From contig JAEMBT020000009.1 in the NCBI GenBank assembly GCA_018873245.2, positions 12,187,112-12,251,111 of the forward strand: a stretch of DNA of 64,000 nt, given 5' to 3'. This document shows, piece by piece, positions 36,345-50,125 of this stretch (its first letter is position 1; each line of letters opens with the position of its first letter). The position numbers and the translations under genes are program-made. The notes beneath the pieces are model-generated. The model did not search any database, was not told the DNA's origin, and saw only the letters and a list, made by a program, of their open reading frames with translations. This DNA is from Archegozetes longisetosus (lineage: Eukaryota; Arthropoda; Arachnida; Sarcoptiformes; Trhypochthoniidae).

Positions 36345-36510
36345 ATCTGTAGATGAAAAACTAGCAGATTTGATCCCCATTCTAAGCTGAATGTATGGAG
36401 AAACTAGTAGATTTGCTCCAAATTCTGGACGGAATCTATGAAAAACTAGTAGATTTGCTCCAAATTCTAAACAGAGTCTATGAATATATAGATGAAAAAC
36501 TGGCAGATTT
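36345..36510. repeat. ~54-bp tandem repeat
   Basis: Three to four units sharing GAAAAACTAGTAGATTTGCT and CCAAATTCT. Confidence 0.8.
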
Positions 36511-36837
36511 GGTTGCAATCCTAATATGTTATAAGGATTATATCAACTTTCAATGATGATGCTATAAGTCAAAATTCACAAACCTATTTCTGACATAAAA
36601 GAATACTATTTTCATAGTTTAGATAACTTACTGAGACGAACTCCTCTATTAGGTTTGGCTTTATATCACTTTCCTTTTTTTATGGTTCTTAATATACTCC
36701 AGTTCTGCTAAATATGCTCTTAAATCACCACTGTTGAAAACTTAATAATCTACTATAGTCACAACGAAATAACTGTCCCTATGTCCTTATGTCATTATGT
36801 CCCTATGTCATTATATCCCTATGTCAACTTCCTTCTT

Positions 36838-36985
36838 ATGCACATCCATTTGTTGCTAAATTTGATTTCTAATTTACTCTCACTACTACATTAAATATTC
36901 CATAAGTTACTTAATGTCCTTCAGTTGTAGTGTGATGGAAAATGTGCTGAGCATCTTGTTGCCATAAAGGATAACTAAGTTTATG
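36838..36985 (-). repeat. Dispersed repeat family 3, copy 2 (inverted)
   Basis: Reverse complement shares ATCCTTTATGGCAAC, AACTTATGGAATATT, TTAGCAACAAAT and GTTGACATAG with the other copies. Confidence 0.65.
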
Positions 36986-37204
36986 AGTGTACTATTTCGG
37001 GAAAAATAAATAGAACTTCTTTGAGTTTACTATGTTTTTTTAAAAGTTATAATTTATGTTAATTCAGTTGAATATTCTTCAAAAGCATAATAAGGAAAAG
37101 GGTTTGAATAAAGTGCCTCTGAAATGAATTGAAAACTGTATTTGAAATGAATAGAAAGCTTAATAAATTATTTTTACGACCAGAACATTTTATTACCACT
37201 GGTT

Positions 37205-37320
37205 TTGCTTTTTATTCAATAAAATATTCTATTTCTGTAATATTTTCATATAGAATCTTCTATTTCAGTAGTAGCTTGACACGGAATATTCTATTTCAGT
37301 AATAGCTTAACACAGAATAT
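37205..37320. repeat. Tandem repeat (AATATTCTATTTCAGTAATA)
   Basis: Three to four units of roughly 30-40 bp. Confidence 0.7.
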
Positions 37321-38344
37321 CGTTTGGACATTAAGCGAAAGTTTGCAAATAAAGCTCTAAGTCTACTAAACATAAAAAATGTTTGTTTATTTGAGTGAAT
37401 TTAATTAAAATTTCATTTTAAAACTCATTTTATCACTTGTTTGGAGGAAGTGTTTTAGCGACTGTTTAGTACAAATGACGCTATTTTTTATAGGATCCGA
37501 TTCGAGTAAATGAGCTCAAAGAGCAGACATTTAGATCAAAATGACAAACATGAGTAATTTGATTGCATAGTCAACTTTTTTGGTATAGTAAAACCTCTCT
37601 AGTTTTGACATGCACTTAAGTGGTTCTTCGGAAAGTCATGAAATCCTATAGAGAAGCATGGTTTAATTATTATAGATTTGCGAGAAGCAGTGAACGAAAG
37701 TTAAGATAGAAGAGGCTGGAACTGGAAGAATAGTTAGTAAGAGAGGTAGAAGAGAACTCATAGTTAGAGAGGTTGAACTGTAGAAAGTAGGGGAGCAGAA
37801 TGAGAGAAGTTGGGCTTAATATCGAAAGTCGGATTTAGCATAGATATCTAGGCACTATCTTGATTACCCATAAAACTGGTATAGCAAATGACTCCAGTAA
37901 AGCCTAGCACTAAATCCTTACAAGTTTGTTCAAATTAAAAACTATTGTAAGGCTGACAGTGTGAGTGAAGAGAAAATGCTCGCTACTGAAGATTAATTGC
38001 TACCACAATCTATTTAAATTGTTCTTAACAGCTCTGTAATTAATAATACCTTTAATTGTTTCTCATTTTTCTTTCTATTTCTAACTGCTTGTGATCAATT
38101 ATCGCAATTGATTTAACTTTGACAAAAACTATTTCTAAAATTAATTCTTTACAAAAAACTATTTCTAAAATAGTTTCGAAAACTAATGCCTAACAAGACT
38201 TTTTCAAAGTCTAGTGCCTTTGAAAGGCTATTACAAAAACTAATACATTTAACAAGATAAAGAGAAATTTCGAGAAGCTCATAGTCAAATGAAAAATAAA
38301 AATCAAAACGAGGTAATAAATTACAAACTGTTTTGTAATAATGA

Positions 38345-38460
38345 CTGCTGGCATCCTTTAGAGGCCGGATAGGCATAGAATAGAGGATAGAATAGAGGAC
38401 AGAGTAGAGGACAGAATGCATAGAATAGAGGACGGAATGCATAGAATAGAGCACAGACTA
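38345..38460. repeat. ~21-bp tandem repeat (GAATAGAGGACAGAATGCAT)
   Basis: Six or so irregular units. Confidence 0.8.
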
Positions 38461-38711
38461 CACAGAAGAATTGAGACGTCTTTTGTTTTGAATTTAATAA
38501 TTTAATACGCTATTCATAAATATGTTTTTAGAAAAATAAAAGATAGAATTGAACAAAAAGGCGAATTCATTTCCTTTCGCGAAGCCATGCAAATACCAAG
38601 CACAATTACTACTGCTGCTGCTGATTGACCCTACCCATACCAACCAATCAAACACCAATGAACATTTTTTACTCTTCTCTATTGTTCTTCATTTCTCAAG
38701 CGTGTCACCAG

Positions 38712-38714
<3 letters not shown>

Positions 38715-38752
<38 letters not shown>

Positions 38753-38770
38753 TGTCTGTCTGTCTGTCTC
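38715..38770. repeat. (GT)n then (CTGT)n microsatellite
   Basis: A perfect GT run to 38751 grades into the CTGT tetramer. Confidence 0.95.
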
Positions 38771-38934
38771 TGCGATAGAAAGAGTGACAAAGACAGACAT
38801 GCAGAGACGACCTTAACTGCACATACTATCAAAATCTATTTACGATGAGTTGTGATTTCAAATAAATGAGATTCAGTAGAGGAAAATAGATAGTACATGG
38901 AGTGAAGTAATAAAAACTTTGAAAATCTTCTTCG

Positions 38935-39090
38935 TTTTTAATGGGTATTCACTCATGCAAACGCTATGAATATGAGCTTTTCACTTGTACAAACACTATG
39001 AATGTGAGCTTTTCACTCATCCAAACACTATGAATATAAGCTTTTCACTTGTCCAAATACTATGAATACTAACTTTACATACATACAAGC
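38935..39090. repeat. 32-bp tandem repeat
   Basis: Four to five units of CACTATGAATGTGAGC plus TTTTCACTTGTACAAA. Confidence 0.85.
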
Positions 39091-39415
39091 ACTATAAATA
39101 TTCGGTACTTATTTCTGGTGACAAAATTTAATTATTAAACGCATCAGTGCTTTCATATATAACATTATAAAGCGGCTGTTGAAATGTGTTTTATTGACTC
39201 ACCTCTTCTTATATTATCTCTTATTTCCATAAACAAATATCGATAAGACTTAATGGAAGGAAAAGACACGGGTGGTTTTGTTTTAAAAATTAAGAATTGA
39301 TTAGATAAGTGGTTGCAAGTGCAGGAAGTGGATTATAAAGTAAATTAAATCGACGTAAAGTCTGCTCCGCCAACCACAACATCAACTAATACCTTTGCGT
39401 TTGTACTTGTTTTAA

Positions 39416-39470
39416 ATCTAATCTAACCTAGCCTAGCCTAACCTAACCTAACCTAACCTAACTTAACTGT
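39416..39470 (-). repeat. Interstitial (CCTAA)n tract
   Basis: Telomere-type pentamers in the C-rich orientation, about eight units with variants (CCTAG). Confidence 0.85.
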
Positions 39471-40908
39471 AATGCTCTGCAACTGTATAAAGTTTTTCAA
39501 CTTGAACAACTTTATATTCTGAGAATTTACTAAATCATACTGGTAAGGCTTATGTATAAATTATATAATATTTATTTAGAAGTTGTGTCATGTAAAGCGA
39601 TGAATTATTTCTGTTAGCTAAAATAATAAATTTGCTATCTGACAGAAACATTTCATTGAAATAGTATATTTCAGAAATATTTCATTGAAATAGTATATTT
39701 CAGCAGTGAAATTGTTTTACAAAATAAATCTTAATATAAAAGTGTACAAAATAAGAGAACTTTATTAATAATTAAATTCGGTTTGTGGCCGAGACAATTG
39801 AGCACTAGTTATAGACTCAAATGGTTCTCTAACCATTTAAGATTAGTTATTTTACAACATTCACCATATAAAAGCATTTATGTTAATCAAATATAGAGTT
39901 GATTAAATTATCTAAAAATCATTTCTAGAGTTGCACCTATTCAATAATTTAATAATTTTAGTATTTTTTTACTCTATTTCATACTACTCTTTAGTCATGT
40001 TTTCATATTCAATCGACTCTATTTATTATTACATCCACAACTGTCTGTCTTACGCCCTTCGTAAAATAACAAAAATTAGCTTTAAATACTAATGAATTTA
40101 TAGTTTTTAATAAAGCGCTTAACCATATGTTCAAGATATAGAGGTTTAACTATACAATATATGATTAATCTTACTATGTTGCGAAAGCTAAAACGTGCTT
40201 CAATCAACAATCAGAGCTAATATTGATTGATATTTAATGATAATTAACTCAATTGGTTGCATGTATTCTCAAAGAACCACTACTTTTTTAGGTCTTTATT
40301 ATTGTAATAAACTATTGAATAGACTCGCGAGTTTGTTAGATTTGCATTCATTTTGGGCATTAAGATAATAAGACCAAAGATGAAGCTGAACTTTAACTTT
40401 AATAATACTTATTTCAGTTTACATGTCATCTAATTATTAGTTACTCAAATCAATAATTTAGGAAATCTGAACGAGAAAACAGAAACAGAATTTCGCGCAA
40501 CTAAGCAATATTGATCGAAAACATATTGTTGGTGAAGATTATTTTAATATAAACGTCTTTTGGCATGACTTTAAAAATCAATTTGAACAGCTTGTCATTG
40601 AATTGGGAGCTTAAGCTTACAATTTTGAGCGTGTGTTATACTTATATATTTGAAACGAATTTTCTAAATATAATTAAAATGATAATCCGTTTAACATATA
40701 ATACTTTATTCTATACACTACACTCATATGTTGTTTTAGTAATAGATACATATATCTTGTCATCATATATAAACCATTTTGCTCTTAACTATTCTTCAAT
40801 TTATCTGGCTTAGATTTTGTTTCTGTCCCCTTTTTTAGGTGTTGCTATTTTTTTTTTGGTTTAATGTTATGTTTCTGGATGTATTTTCAGTTCTAGTGGT
40901 CATAGACG

Positions 40909-40940
40909 TTTAGGTTAGGTTAGATTAGGTTAGGTTAAGT
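40909..40940 (+). repeat. Interstitial (TTAGG)n tract
   Basis: Five to six units, one changed to TTAGA. Confidence 0.8.
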
Positions 40941-40999
40941 TTGTATATCAGATAATAGATGCGATGGTATATTATTAATGCTTTGATTGTAGTAAAAGT

Positions 41000-42780
41000 T
41001 CATAAGAATTTTCCGCAACTTTAGAAAGCTAATTTAATACTTCTTTTGTAATATGAATTTAAATAAGCAAGATTATTATCACTAATAATTTTTCTTTCAT
41101 ATGATTATTTTGAACATAATATTTTTTGAATATATTTGTTGTATGTAACATTTGAGTGCATTCTTAACTAAATTTAGTCTACATATTAGAGTACATACGA
41201 GAATACATTCTCAAGTAAACACTTAAAATCTTAATTTAAAAAAAGCATCTTATTTAATAAAAGAAAATATAAGTTGTTTCACCTGTTAAACAGTTTAATG
41301 GTCTTTAATTTATAATAGATTGACTAGTTCTAACACGATTGCATGTTAGTCAACACCCTTAGCCTTGTTTGTTTGTAAACTTGTTAATTTATCTTCATTT
41401 AATTCTTCTTATTTCTTATAGTATACATCAATTTATATGAATTAACTCTTGTGTACTTATGAAATACGTATAATATTCAAATATTGCATGTATTTGTTTG
41501 TAAATATTGGTCGATTAACTAAAATTCAAATTCGTACTTTGCATCATTTTATTATATTTTCTCATTTGTCTTCATGTGTAGACAGAGTGATGTGAGTCTA
41601 TTTAGTAATTATTAGTGCCTATGAGTGAAGTAAACATGATTTTTCTTCCAAATGTTCATTTCATACTTTTCACTATCAGTTACTACTAATAGGTTGGAAC
41701 AATCTGCATATTTGTAAGTTAAAGCCAGGTGAACTTTAGTGATTTTCACGGTATTAGTAAAATAGATGAAAATGAATGCATAAAATGTTGATAATATTCA
41801 AAGCTGAGAGTGTGAAAACGTTCTCCATCAGAGATTCGCCCCATTATTACAGCTCGTCAATCGATTGCATAATAGTTATCATAATAGTTATTATAGTGTA
41901 TACTTGTAGCATATATTTACCAGCATTTGATTAATGACAATAAAAAGCAAATATTAAATTATACTCTACTAAATGTACTAGACACTCTACCCTATTAGAT
42001 GTACTCGACACTCTATTCTCTTATATTTGCAGAACATTGTTTTTGCTCCATTTCACATAATGTTTTGATAAGAATGAAAGCTTTTATTCATCATATACAC
42101 ATACACACATATATACATACATATATGTATATCCATGTAATTATATATGTGTATGTAATCAGCAAGTTCTTATCAGATTTTTATCATCTTATAGATTGGT
42201 CTAAGCAATCATTAGGATTTAGTTACTTATCAAATCAATTTTTTAAACTATTAAATATCAGCTAGATTTAGCTTGAAAATTTGAAAGCCGTAAGTTGTTG
42301 GGCGAGTCTTATAAATTGCAAATTCTGTTTGCAATAGCAGCTCTTCATAACATTGAGCCAACTAAATGTAGCTTAGATATTACTTTTGTTTGGTTAGAAG
42401 TTAAATCAATTTATGATAAATAAGTGAGGTTCGTTAAGGTGTATAAAGAAAAAAGCATCACTTACAGCATGATCAGGCATTTGAGAGTGAATCCCGAAAC
42501 GATTTCTTTAAAGCCTAGTCACCCAAACAACAGATGATACAATATAGCCATTGGGTCTATTCATTATTAATATTAAATGTAATTTACAGTCAGTTAATGA
42601 ATGCCTTCACATTATTTGATAACTTTATAAGTTTTTAACTTCATTTACATTATTATCTGTTTGAGGCGTTGATTCTGTCATTTTTAAGATTAATTGATTT
42701 TGTTTTGCTGAATATTCACGAATTTGTGAACATTTTTTTATGAAAATAAATTAGTTTTAATTTGCCGCTTTTTTCTACTA
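41000..42780. other. Gene-free AT-rich stretch
   Basis: Nothing recognised apart from short ATACATATATG runs near 42,095-42,140. Confidence 0.4.
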
Positions 42781-42820
42781 ATCGTTTTAAACTATAGATT
42801 ATGAGTGCGTCAAATCAACG

Positions 42821-42832
42821 TTAGGTTAGGTT
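42821..42832 (+). repeat. Short (TTAGG)n tract
   Basis: Two units; a C-strand version TCTAACCTAACC lies about 45 bases downstream at 42,868-42,879, so the pair is inverted. Confidence 0.7.
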
Positions 42833-43073
42833 GAAAGGTGTATTCAATCAATTCTAGAGAGTTGGTTTCTAACCTAACCCATAGCAAATGCGCTAGACGA
42901 ATATTTTTAAAGTCATTCTTCTTACGCAACGCATTTTAATTTATTTATTTATTTTTATTAATTCATTTATTTATTTTAATTAAGTCTTATCTAATTATTA
43001 GTATCGGAAAATGTTCAAGTCTAAATGTATTTCGGCTAATAATATTATAAGAGGGTCAACCTGTGGCTCTATA

Positions 43074-43233
43074 CAGTAATACCTCGATATAGTAGATCGC
43101 TGAGCACTAACAATTCAGATTGACTATAACTAAATTTCACTAAAAAGAGGTAACCATTAGTTGAATCTATTATATTTTGAGAGACAATTAGTGTATTCAC
43201 TATAAAGTGTTTGACTATTTTGGAGTATGACAG
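43074..43233. mobile_element. pogo/Tigger-like MITE
   Basis: Left end CAGTAATACCTCGATATAGT after TA; the right end is mutated (GGAGTATGACAG then TA). Confidence 0.72.
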
Positions 43234-43484
43234 TAAGAGGAGAGCTAGTTCTTCAAGTTCAGTATTAGATTTATTAAAAAATATATATAATTAATAACAG
43301 AAGAAAAAGTTATCAAGGTAAACTAACACATTTAGTAAAGTTAACAAAAATACAAAATCGATTGATTGTTGACAAAATAACAAGTTAAATAGACAAAGTA
43401 GTAGTACTTGATCGATAATGGGATTGCTGTTAATCCTTCAATTAGTAGTAACAAGACTTTACTCATTCTATTGTCTAAACATCA

Positions 43485-43556
43485 ACAAACTCTACAGACT
43501 CTACTCTACAAACTCTACTCTACGGACTCTACGGACTCTACAGACCCTTCTCTACA
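43485..43556. repeat. ~14-bp tandem repeat (CTCTACTCTACAAA)
   Basis: Five units with ACGGACTCTAC variants. Confidence 0.75.
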
Positions 43557-43965
43557 GAATCATCTCTACTACTACTGAACTAACTCTCTAATTCATTATT
43601 AAACACTTACCTATTCCCTCTACACTAGCTTCCCTTCTATTTGTCATCCTTTTAGATCGCTTACTAATCATTTTTGTTAATGTCACTTTGTTTTAAGTGT
43701 TATTTATTATAAATTACTTTAACTAATTAACTGTTTCTCTTTTGTTATCAACATTGTTTAATTAACACTTCATTTGCAGCTTGCTAAATCGCTAGTCATT
43801 TATATCTATTTGATAATGAATTTTTGATTATATGGATTGTTTGAATTTTAAATTCACTCGAATATGTCTCTGTTTTGAGATATGACGTAAACTTTATGTC
43901 TTCTCAGGTTCGTAGATGTGCTCTAACTGAAATCAATTTGATAGATATCAATAGAGCATATTTAT

Positions 43966-44105
43966 TTAGTCGTCTCTCGTTATGGTGAATAGACTAATGC
44001 ACTAGAAATTGGTTGGTCATAATGGGAGTTCACTATATCGGATATAATGTAGAGTCCTTGAACTAAATAATTGATCAGAGTGTAGATTATAGAAGAAGTA
44101 GACTG
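43966..44105. mobile_element. pogo/Tigger-like MITE
   Basis: CGTCTCTCGTTATGGTGAAT at the left, GTAGACTG then TA at the right, with the shared core CACTAGAAATTGGTTGG. Confidence 0.72.
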
Positions 44106-44339
44106 TACTAAAAAACAATAAAAATGCTTAATAAAGTTGAAAATTCAAATGTTTAAAATAGGAGTTTACACTTGTTCTGATCAATCAAGTGATAGTATGA
44201 GCTCAATAAATTTCATTGTTCAGAAATAATGTCTGATTTTATGGGTTCAACTGAAAAATGTCTACTATTCTTCTACTATTTGATGATCCGACAAACAATC
44301 CACTTTTATGACCGTCAAAAACAGTCTCTCATCTATTCT

Positions 44340-44341
<2 letters not shown>

Positions 44342-44387
<46 letters not shown>
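44342..44387. repeat. (CT)n microsatellite
   Basis: Perfect run beginning 30 bases after a CAGTCTCTC word like a MITE end. Confidence 0.95.
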
Positions 44388-44389
<2 letters not shown>

Positions 44390-44484
44390 CATTCTCTCAT
44401 CTATTGTTCGTAAATGAATACATAAAGATTTAGAGCTCAATTGGCTAAACAGTAGTTTTCTTTATTACGTCTATATATACATCC

Positions 44485-44506
44485 ATATATATATATATAT
44501 ATATAT
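44485..44506. repeat. (AT)n microsatellite
   Basis: Perfect AT run. Confidence 0.9.
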
Positions 44507-44780
44507 CTTATTTCATCAAACTACATTAGTCTGAATCATTCTAATAATTCTAGTTTATTTACTTAAATTGAAAATAATTTCTCTCTCCCCTAACTGATTT
44601 ACTCAGTCACTAATAGTTTAGATAAGTTACTAAAAGAGATACTAAGATTATAGCTAGCAACCAGTTCTCGTGTCATTTTGCTTTTAATACAAATGATTTT
44701 TAATTTAATTATGAATTATGATTTGATTATTTGTCTAAAATGACTAAGAGACAATTATAAGAAGAATAACATAAATATAG

Positions 44781-44810
44781 TAGGTTAGGTTAGATTGGGT
44801 TAGGTTAGGC
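44781..44810 (+). repeat. Interstitial (TTAGG)n tract
   Basis: Five to six units with TTAGA and TTGGG variants. Confidence 0.8.
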
Positions 44811-45249
44811 TATGCATCATTTTAAAATCATCAACTATACAACATTAAACTCTTTAATAGGAAGACCATAAAATACGTCAATTTAAAGTATAATTGATAA
44901 GTCAATTAAAAAAATAGTTGAATTGAACATTGCCTAAACACATAAACTACGATTTGGTTTGACTACGAATCCCATTTAAGACATTAATGAAGTCGTTCAG
45001 CTTTCAAAACATTAGCGTTAAAGACTCTTTTATTTGAAGGTTAAACACAGACTATCAGTTTAGAGAATGTCTTATGTGTAACTTTTGCATCAATTTTTGC
45101 ATCACTTTTGCATCATTTACGAGAATGAGAGTAAATGTTGCAGAAAAACAGAAAACTTATAGACAAAAGAAAGCGATAGGCAGTTATGTTTCCACTTGGC
45201 CAAACGCCTGGTCGACAAGTTTGCAAATCATGTCTATATCGGTGTATCA

Positions 45250-45580
45250 TTTCTATTCAGTTCTTTCTCTAATTCGTGTAATGTTGTAGATTGCACTTTA
45301 TGGTACTTGCTTGATCGTATGTATATCACTTATCGTTGGGTTAGTGCTATACAGTGCTGTTTCTAGTTCGTGTAACTCTATGGGTAGCACTTTGTGCACT
45401 TACACTCAGATACGTAATATATCGTTATAAGTGCTATACAGTCCTAACTCTAATTCAAAAAAACCATACACAGTACTTTATAGCACTAATCCTAAAACAT
45501 ATATAAAATAATACTATAAAGTGCTATATCTCATAGAAATAGCATTACAAATAGGGCTTTATAGCAATAATACTGCGACA
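45250..45580. repeat. Two-palindrome repeat, about four diverged units
   Basis: Repeated GTGCTATACAG, CTCTAATTC, CACTTTATGG/AGCACTTTG and ATATATCG words in family order. Confidence 0.75.
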
Positions 45581-45883
45581 CAGTGGCGACTGTCGTCTGA
45601 TTGTGTAATTCAACTTGTAATTCATTGGAGCGAAACACAGAGTATGCATAAGTAGGTGAAAGCGAATCTGTCTCAACCGATGATTATGATCTTGAGAAGG
45701 GTTTGGTAACTATAGTTAGTTATGAAAAGAAACGTGTTTCTAGCTAGCTTAGACTAACCTCATGTGAATGACGTTTCTAAGTCGTTGTTATGATAACTGA
45801 AATGTTTCTCATTTGGCTGACAGACTGACCACCCGCAACACTGATGAATGAATGCTCTTCTTTTTACCAGTCTATACTTCATA

Positions 45884-46049
45884 CAGTCATCTCTCCTTAT
45901 AGTGACACACTAGAAATTGGTTGATTATAACAACAGTTCGTTATATCTGGTATAGTCTACAGTATCTGTCAACTAAATCATTTGTCAAAAAGTGTAGATT
46001 ATAGCGAGTTGTTCACTATATCCGAGTTGAGTGTAGAGAGACTCGACTG
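45884..46049. mobile_element. pogo/Tigger-like MITE
   Basis: CAGTCATCTCTCCTTATAGT at the left and GAGAGACTCGACTG at the right, TA on both sides; 166 bp. Confidence 0.82.
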
Positions 46050-46127
46050 TACTATTGTATTAATAAAGTTTGTCTAACATAACATGTTCACTACTCCATG
46101 GATGACATCGCTATTTCTCTTCGCGCT

Positions 46128-46132
<5 letters not shown>

Positions 46133-46163
<31 letters not shown>
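46133..46163. repeat. (CT)n microsatellite
   Basis: Perfect run 84 bases after a MITE. Confidence 0.95.
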
Positions 46164-46167
<4 letters not shown>

Positions 46168-46830
46168 TCAAAACAATCCTTATATACTGAATTATTTGTG
46201 AATATATTATGTATACCACAAAATGTATATGAATAAGAGTGTGGTCAAATGGTATAATTTTTGCTATAGAGTATAAACATAGTTCTTTTATACTCAATAT
46301 ACAACGATCTAACAATATCTGAATAGATGTTAATACTGTACTATTTAATAGTTGATTAGCTATTCAAACATGATTATTAATGTCTATACTTATACCGTTT
46401 CTCTACACTAATACAGTTTTTATTCATATCAAACTATTCAATCAAATCAATTTGAACTTCAATAGCAAGCAGTCGAGCAAAAACTCCTGATGTTTAGTAT
46501 TTTGGGCATAAAATTTGCAAAACGGTTCAAAAGCATGATAGATAGCGTCATAACAGTCCTAAGGGTTTAATCTTACTTTTATTGTACAACTTATTTTAGA
46601 GATAGATTTCGAAATAAGGGAGTCGTCAAGAGACTTCAGACTTGAGACCTGAGAGAAGATTATGGAGAACTCAACGTCTGCATGATAAAAAAAACTTCAT
46701 CATGCAAATATTTCAATCCCACGCGCACTACTTTATATGCTATTTCAATTATAACCTTTTTTAATGCCTTAGTGTACTATACAATCTCATTTTTCTATTC
46801 GCTTCGTTCTGTCTGCCTTTTTTATATATA

Positions 46831-47047
46831 CAGTTTATCTTACTTATAGTCAACTTGCTTGTTGTCATTTTGTTTGTAGTGAATCCGCTTATAGTGAATC
46901 CGCTCATAGTGAACCCGTTTATAGTGAACCCGTTTATAGTGAGCCCGCTTTATAGTGAGCCCGCTCATAGTGAACCTGCTGATACTAAACCCCTCATACT
47001 GAACCCGCTTATAGTGCGGTGACCCGTTAACTAAACGGGCTTGACTG
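46831..47047. mobile_element. pogo/Tigger-like MITE with internal tandem expansion
   Basis: CAGTTTATCTTACTTATAGT at the left, CGGGCTTGACTG at the right, TA on both sides. The interior (46,878-47,015) is a run of about nine GAACCCGCTTATAGT-type units. Confidence 0.82.
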
Positions 47048-47959
47048 TAAAATGATATTGCTCTGTAGTTGAACCAAATGAAACTTTAATCGATCTTTTG
47101 GGGCCAGTTTAGTGAACCCCTATTTGTTTGTCTTAATTTTAGTTATATTAAATGACAGATTTGACGGCCATTAAAACTTCATTAAGTGTTGAAGTGACTG
47201 AAATTTGATTCTATTTATCTGAGATATATCTGGTTTAGTGAAGAGTATCCATGGACTAAATCATATTTAAAATGATTCATTATAACTCGTTACTATCTAT
47301 AAGCGATCTGATTATAGGAAGAGTTGACTACAATTGTTTTCGAAGCAATCATAAAAGTTAATTCAAATATCCATATTACAACATGATAACATAATATTAA
47401 TAGTAAACTAAAATGTTTGATTATCTAAATGCTGACATCTTATAAACAACAGCTTATCCAATTTAATCAGTTAATGGTTTATTAGTTTCAAATTTGGAAT
47501 TGTGTCGCGTACGTTTTTAATTATTTTAAATAATAGACCAATCTTTCACATTGACTTCAACCAATCTTTCACATTGATTTCGCAACTAATTTCCCACTTT
47601 ATCACGTGAGCTAAAACTGAAAACAAGTCAAACTAACATTGAAAACAACCTAAACTAATATGAAAAACAAACTAACATTAGGTGAAGTGATCCTGCATGC
47701 ATAGATGAAACTTAGTTTGATAATTGACTCGGAAACAACATTAACTCTTCTCTAAATATGTGGTAATCGTTGCTCATATTTCTTCTTCTACACCATCTGA
47801 TTAATTTGAAATCTAATTCTTTAATACGTTGGACTCGGACTTGAACAGCTAATCGTTGTTTGGGCACATCTTCATCGATTTAGAATTTGATATAGTTTAA
47901 AGCATGACAGAAGTTTGTTATTAAAGACTAGTTCTGAAATGTATTACTAGGTTCTTATG

Positions 47960-47977
47960 TTAGATTAGGTTAGGTAT
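47960..47977 (+). repeat. Interstitial (TTAGG)n tract
   Basis: Three units, one TTAGA. Confidence 0.7.
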
Positions 47978-48132
47978 AATCCAGATAAATTAGCCACTAC
48001 ATTCTGACCAAGAAATAGAACTTAATACTAGAATCTAATTATCGACATGCTCATTTACTTATATAAAATGGATGACTAATATCTGGACCTAACAAACAGA
48101 ATAATTTTGTCAGTTTATTACATAGTGCAAAA

Positions 48133-48154
48133 ATAATAATAATAATAATAATAA
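48133..48154. repeat. (AAT)n microsatellite
   Basis: Seven perfect units. Confidence 0.9.
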
Positions 48155-48659
48155 AAAATATAGATTATATAGATCGCTATAGATTATAGAGTATAGTTTT
48201 AGCTAATAGCCTATTCTTTATAAGCTATAGTTGGTATAACTTTTAGATGAATACTAAATTACTAATTAATGATTGTCGTCAGCAAGAATTTCATATTTAT
48301 TAAATGAATTGATAATATATGAACAAATGATTATATAAATTGTTTATGATAATCAACTATATATTATATAAGCCTAGTATAGCATTGTTCATAATAAACT
48401 ACTAACTCAATGATCACAATGATTGTCTGATACATCAACTACTAAAGAATGATCATGATGATTGTCAGATACTTAGTTATGCTATCAATGTATTATAATT
48501 ATAAAAATGACCACTAAACACGCCGCATAGTGATCACCCACAACTTCTATATTAACCTATTATTATCTTATGAATAGTTTTTTATATAAAACTTATACAT
48601 CATCAATTCTATCTATTATAATGCTCATTCTGATTATATTCTCTACGCTTTAGAACTTT

Positions 48660-48845
48660 ATAATTGTTGCTAGCAACCCCTTATGATTGAATGCCTTCTC
48701 TTCAGACCATATCTTCTGATACTAACAAACTTATAGAATATTCAATATAGTAATGAAAGTAAATTTTAAAATCTAATTTAGCAACAAATCCATGCGTATC
48801 ACTAGAAGATTGGCATAATAAAAGCCTAGTTTTTGTTACAATCAA
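48660..48845 (+). repeat. Dispersed repeat family 3, copy 3
   Basis: CATATCTTCTGATACTAAC, AACTTATAGAATATTC and AGCAACAAATCCATGCGTAT match copy 1 in order. Confidence 0.75.
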
Positions 48846-49717
48846 CGAGTACTAAGTTGCGAAATGTAAAACTAAAACAAAATAGAGAATAACTAGATAA
48901 TTAGATAATAAGAATAAATTTAAAAATAGAGGTACTAATTCTGCGTGAATACAAAATCGATTAATGGTTAATAATATATTAATATTATAGCTATTAGTTG
49001 ACAGTAATTTGAATTAATCTGTGGATTGTTCTTATGATTATTTGTCTTACTACCTTCAAGCAATTAGAATGAGCTAATATTATGTTAATTTTATGATAAT
49101 ACTAACCCTAACCTCATTGTTTCTTCTATGTTTAGATTGTATATTTTCTGTATAAACTTTATGCATTCTTCATAATTGATTCGTTTTCTTACTTCTTATA
49201 GTTGCTTTTTATATTACATAGTTTTAGTATATTTTACACATAGCTAATTCTAATCTATCTTACATACTAATCCTAATACTAATCTAATCCATACAACATA
49301 CTAATCCTAATCCATACAACATACTAATCCAACTGAAACGAAAAGACATAAATAGTACTAAAGAGAACATACAAAGCTAACTTAATATTGCACATTAATC
49401 GTACAACTTACTATATAATAATATTACTATTACATATAGTACTAAACTACATTCAATTAGATTGACCATGGCATTGAAAATGTTTATTATCTGCTACCCA
49501 CCATCTACTGATACATTGGGAATTTCCCTCCCCCTTTCATTTATAGTCTAGTCTCTTAACAATAGAATCTGATTGTTTTTTACTATTATATTAGCTTCTT
49601 TGTTTTTTCTATCTATCTTCTTCATTTCGCCCATATTCACTACTAGCTTCTCTTTATCTAATACTATTCTAGCTATTTAATAGAATATATTGTAGAATTT
49701 ATGCGTTTAGTACGATC
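48846..49717. other. Gene-free AT-rich stretch
   Basis: Only a short ACATACTAATCC duplication near 49,260-49,330 noticed. Confidence 0.4.
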
Positions 49718-49860
49718 TGTGTTTAATACAGTCTCTGTTTTTAATACGGCCTCTCTGTTGAATACAGTCTCTGGTTGAATACAGTCTCTGTTTTAATACG
49801 GTCTCTCTGTTGAATACAATTACTGCGTTTAATACAATCTCTTTATTGAATCAATTGTAA
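49718..49860. repeat. ~22-bp tandem repeat (TTGAATACAGTCTCTG)
   Basis: Six to seven irregular units. Confidence 0.8.
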
Positions 49861-50125
49861 TGAACGTCATATTAAATGAACTCAGTTTTATTTTTCTCAT
49901 ATATGTTAGATTACATCTATTAATTAAATGAGAAGCTAGTATAAAGTTTAGAAGGTATATTACCTATGTACTAATGATGATTATATTAAATCTATTTTAT
50001 TTACATCTATTGTCTTATACTTTTTTATATTTTAATAATCTGTATTTTTACTTTATTTTGTAGTAGTTATAACAGATTGACAAATTTCTATATTGATAAA
50101 CACACAAATACTCTGTTCAATTAGC

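Noticed and set aside
36183-36518. 111-codon minus-strand frame
   Set aside because: Made by the 54-bp tandem repeat; no family features and no splice context.
38549-38848. Open frame with a Cys-Val run
   Set aside because: Generated by the (GT)n microsatellite.
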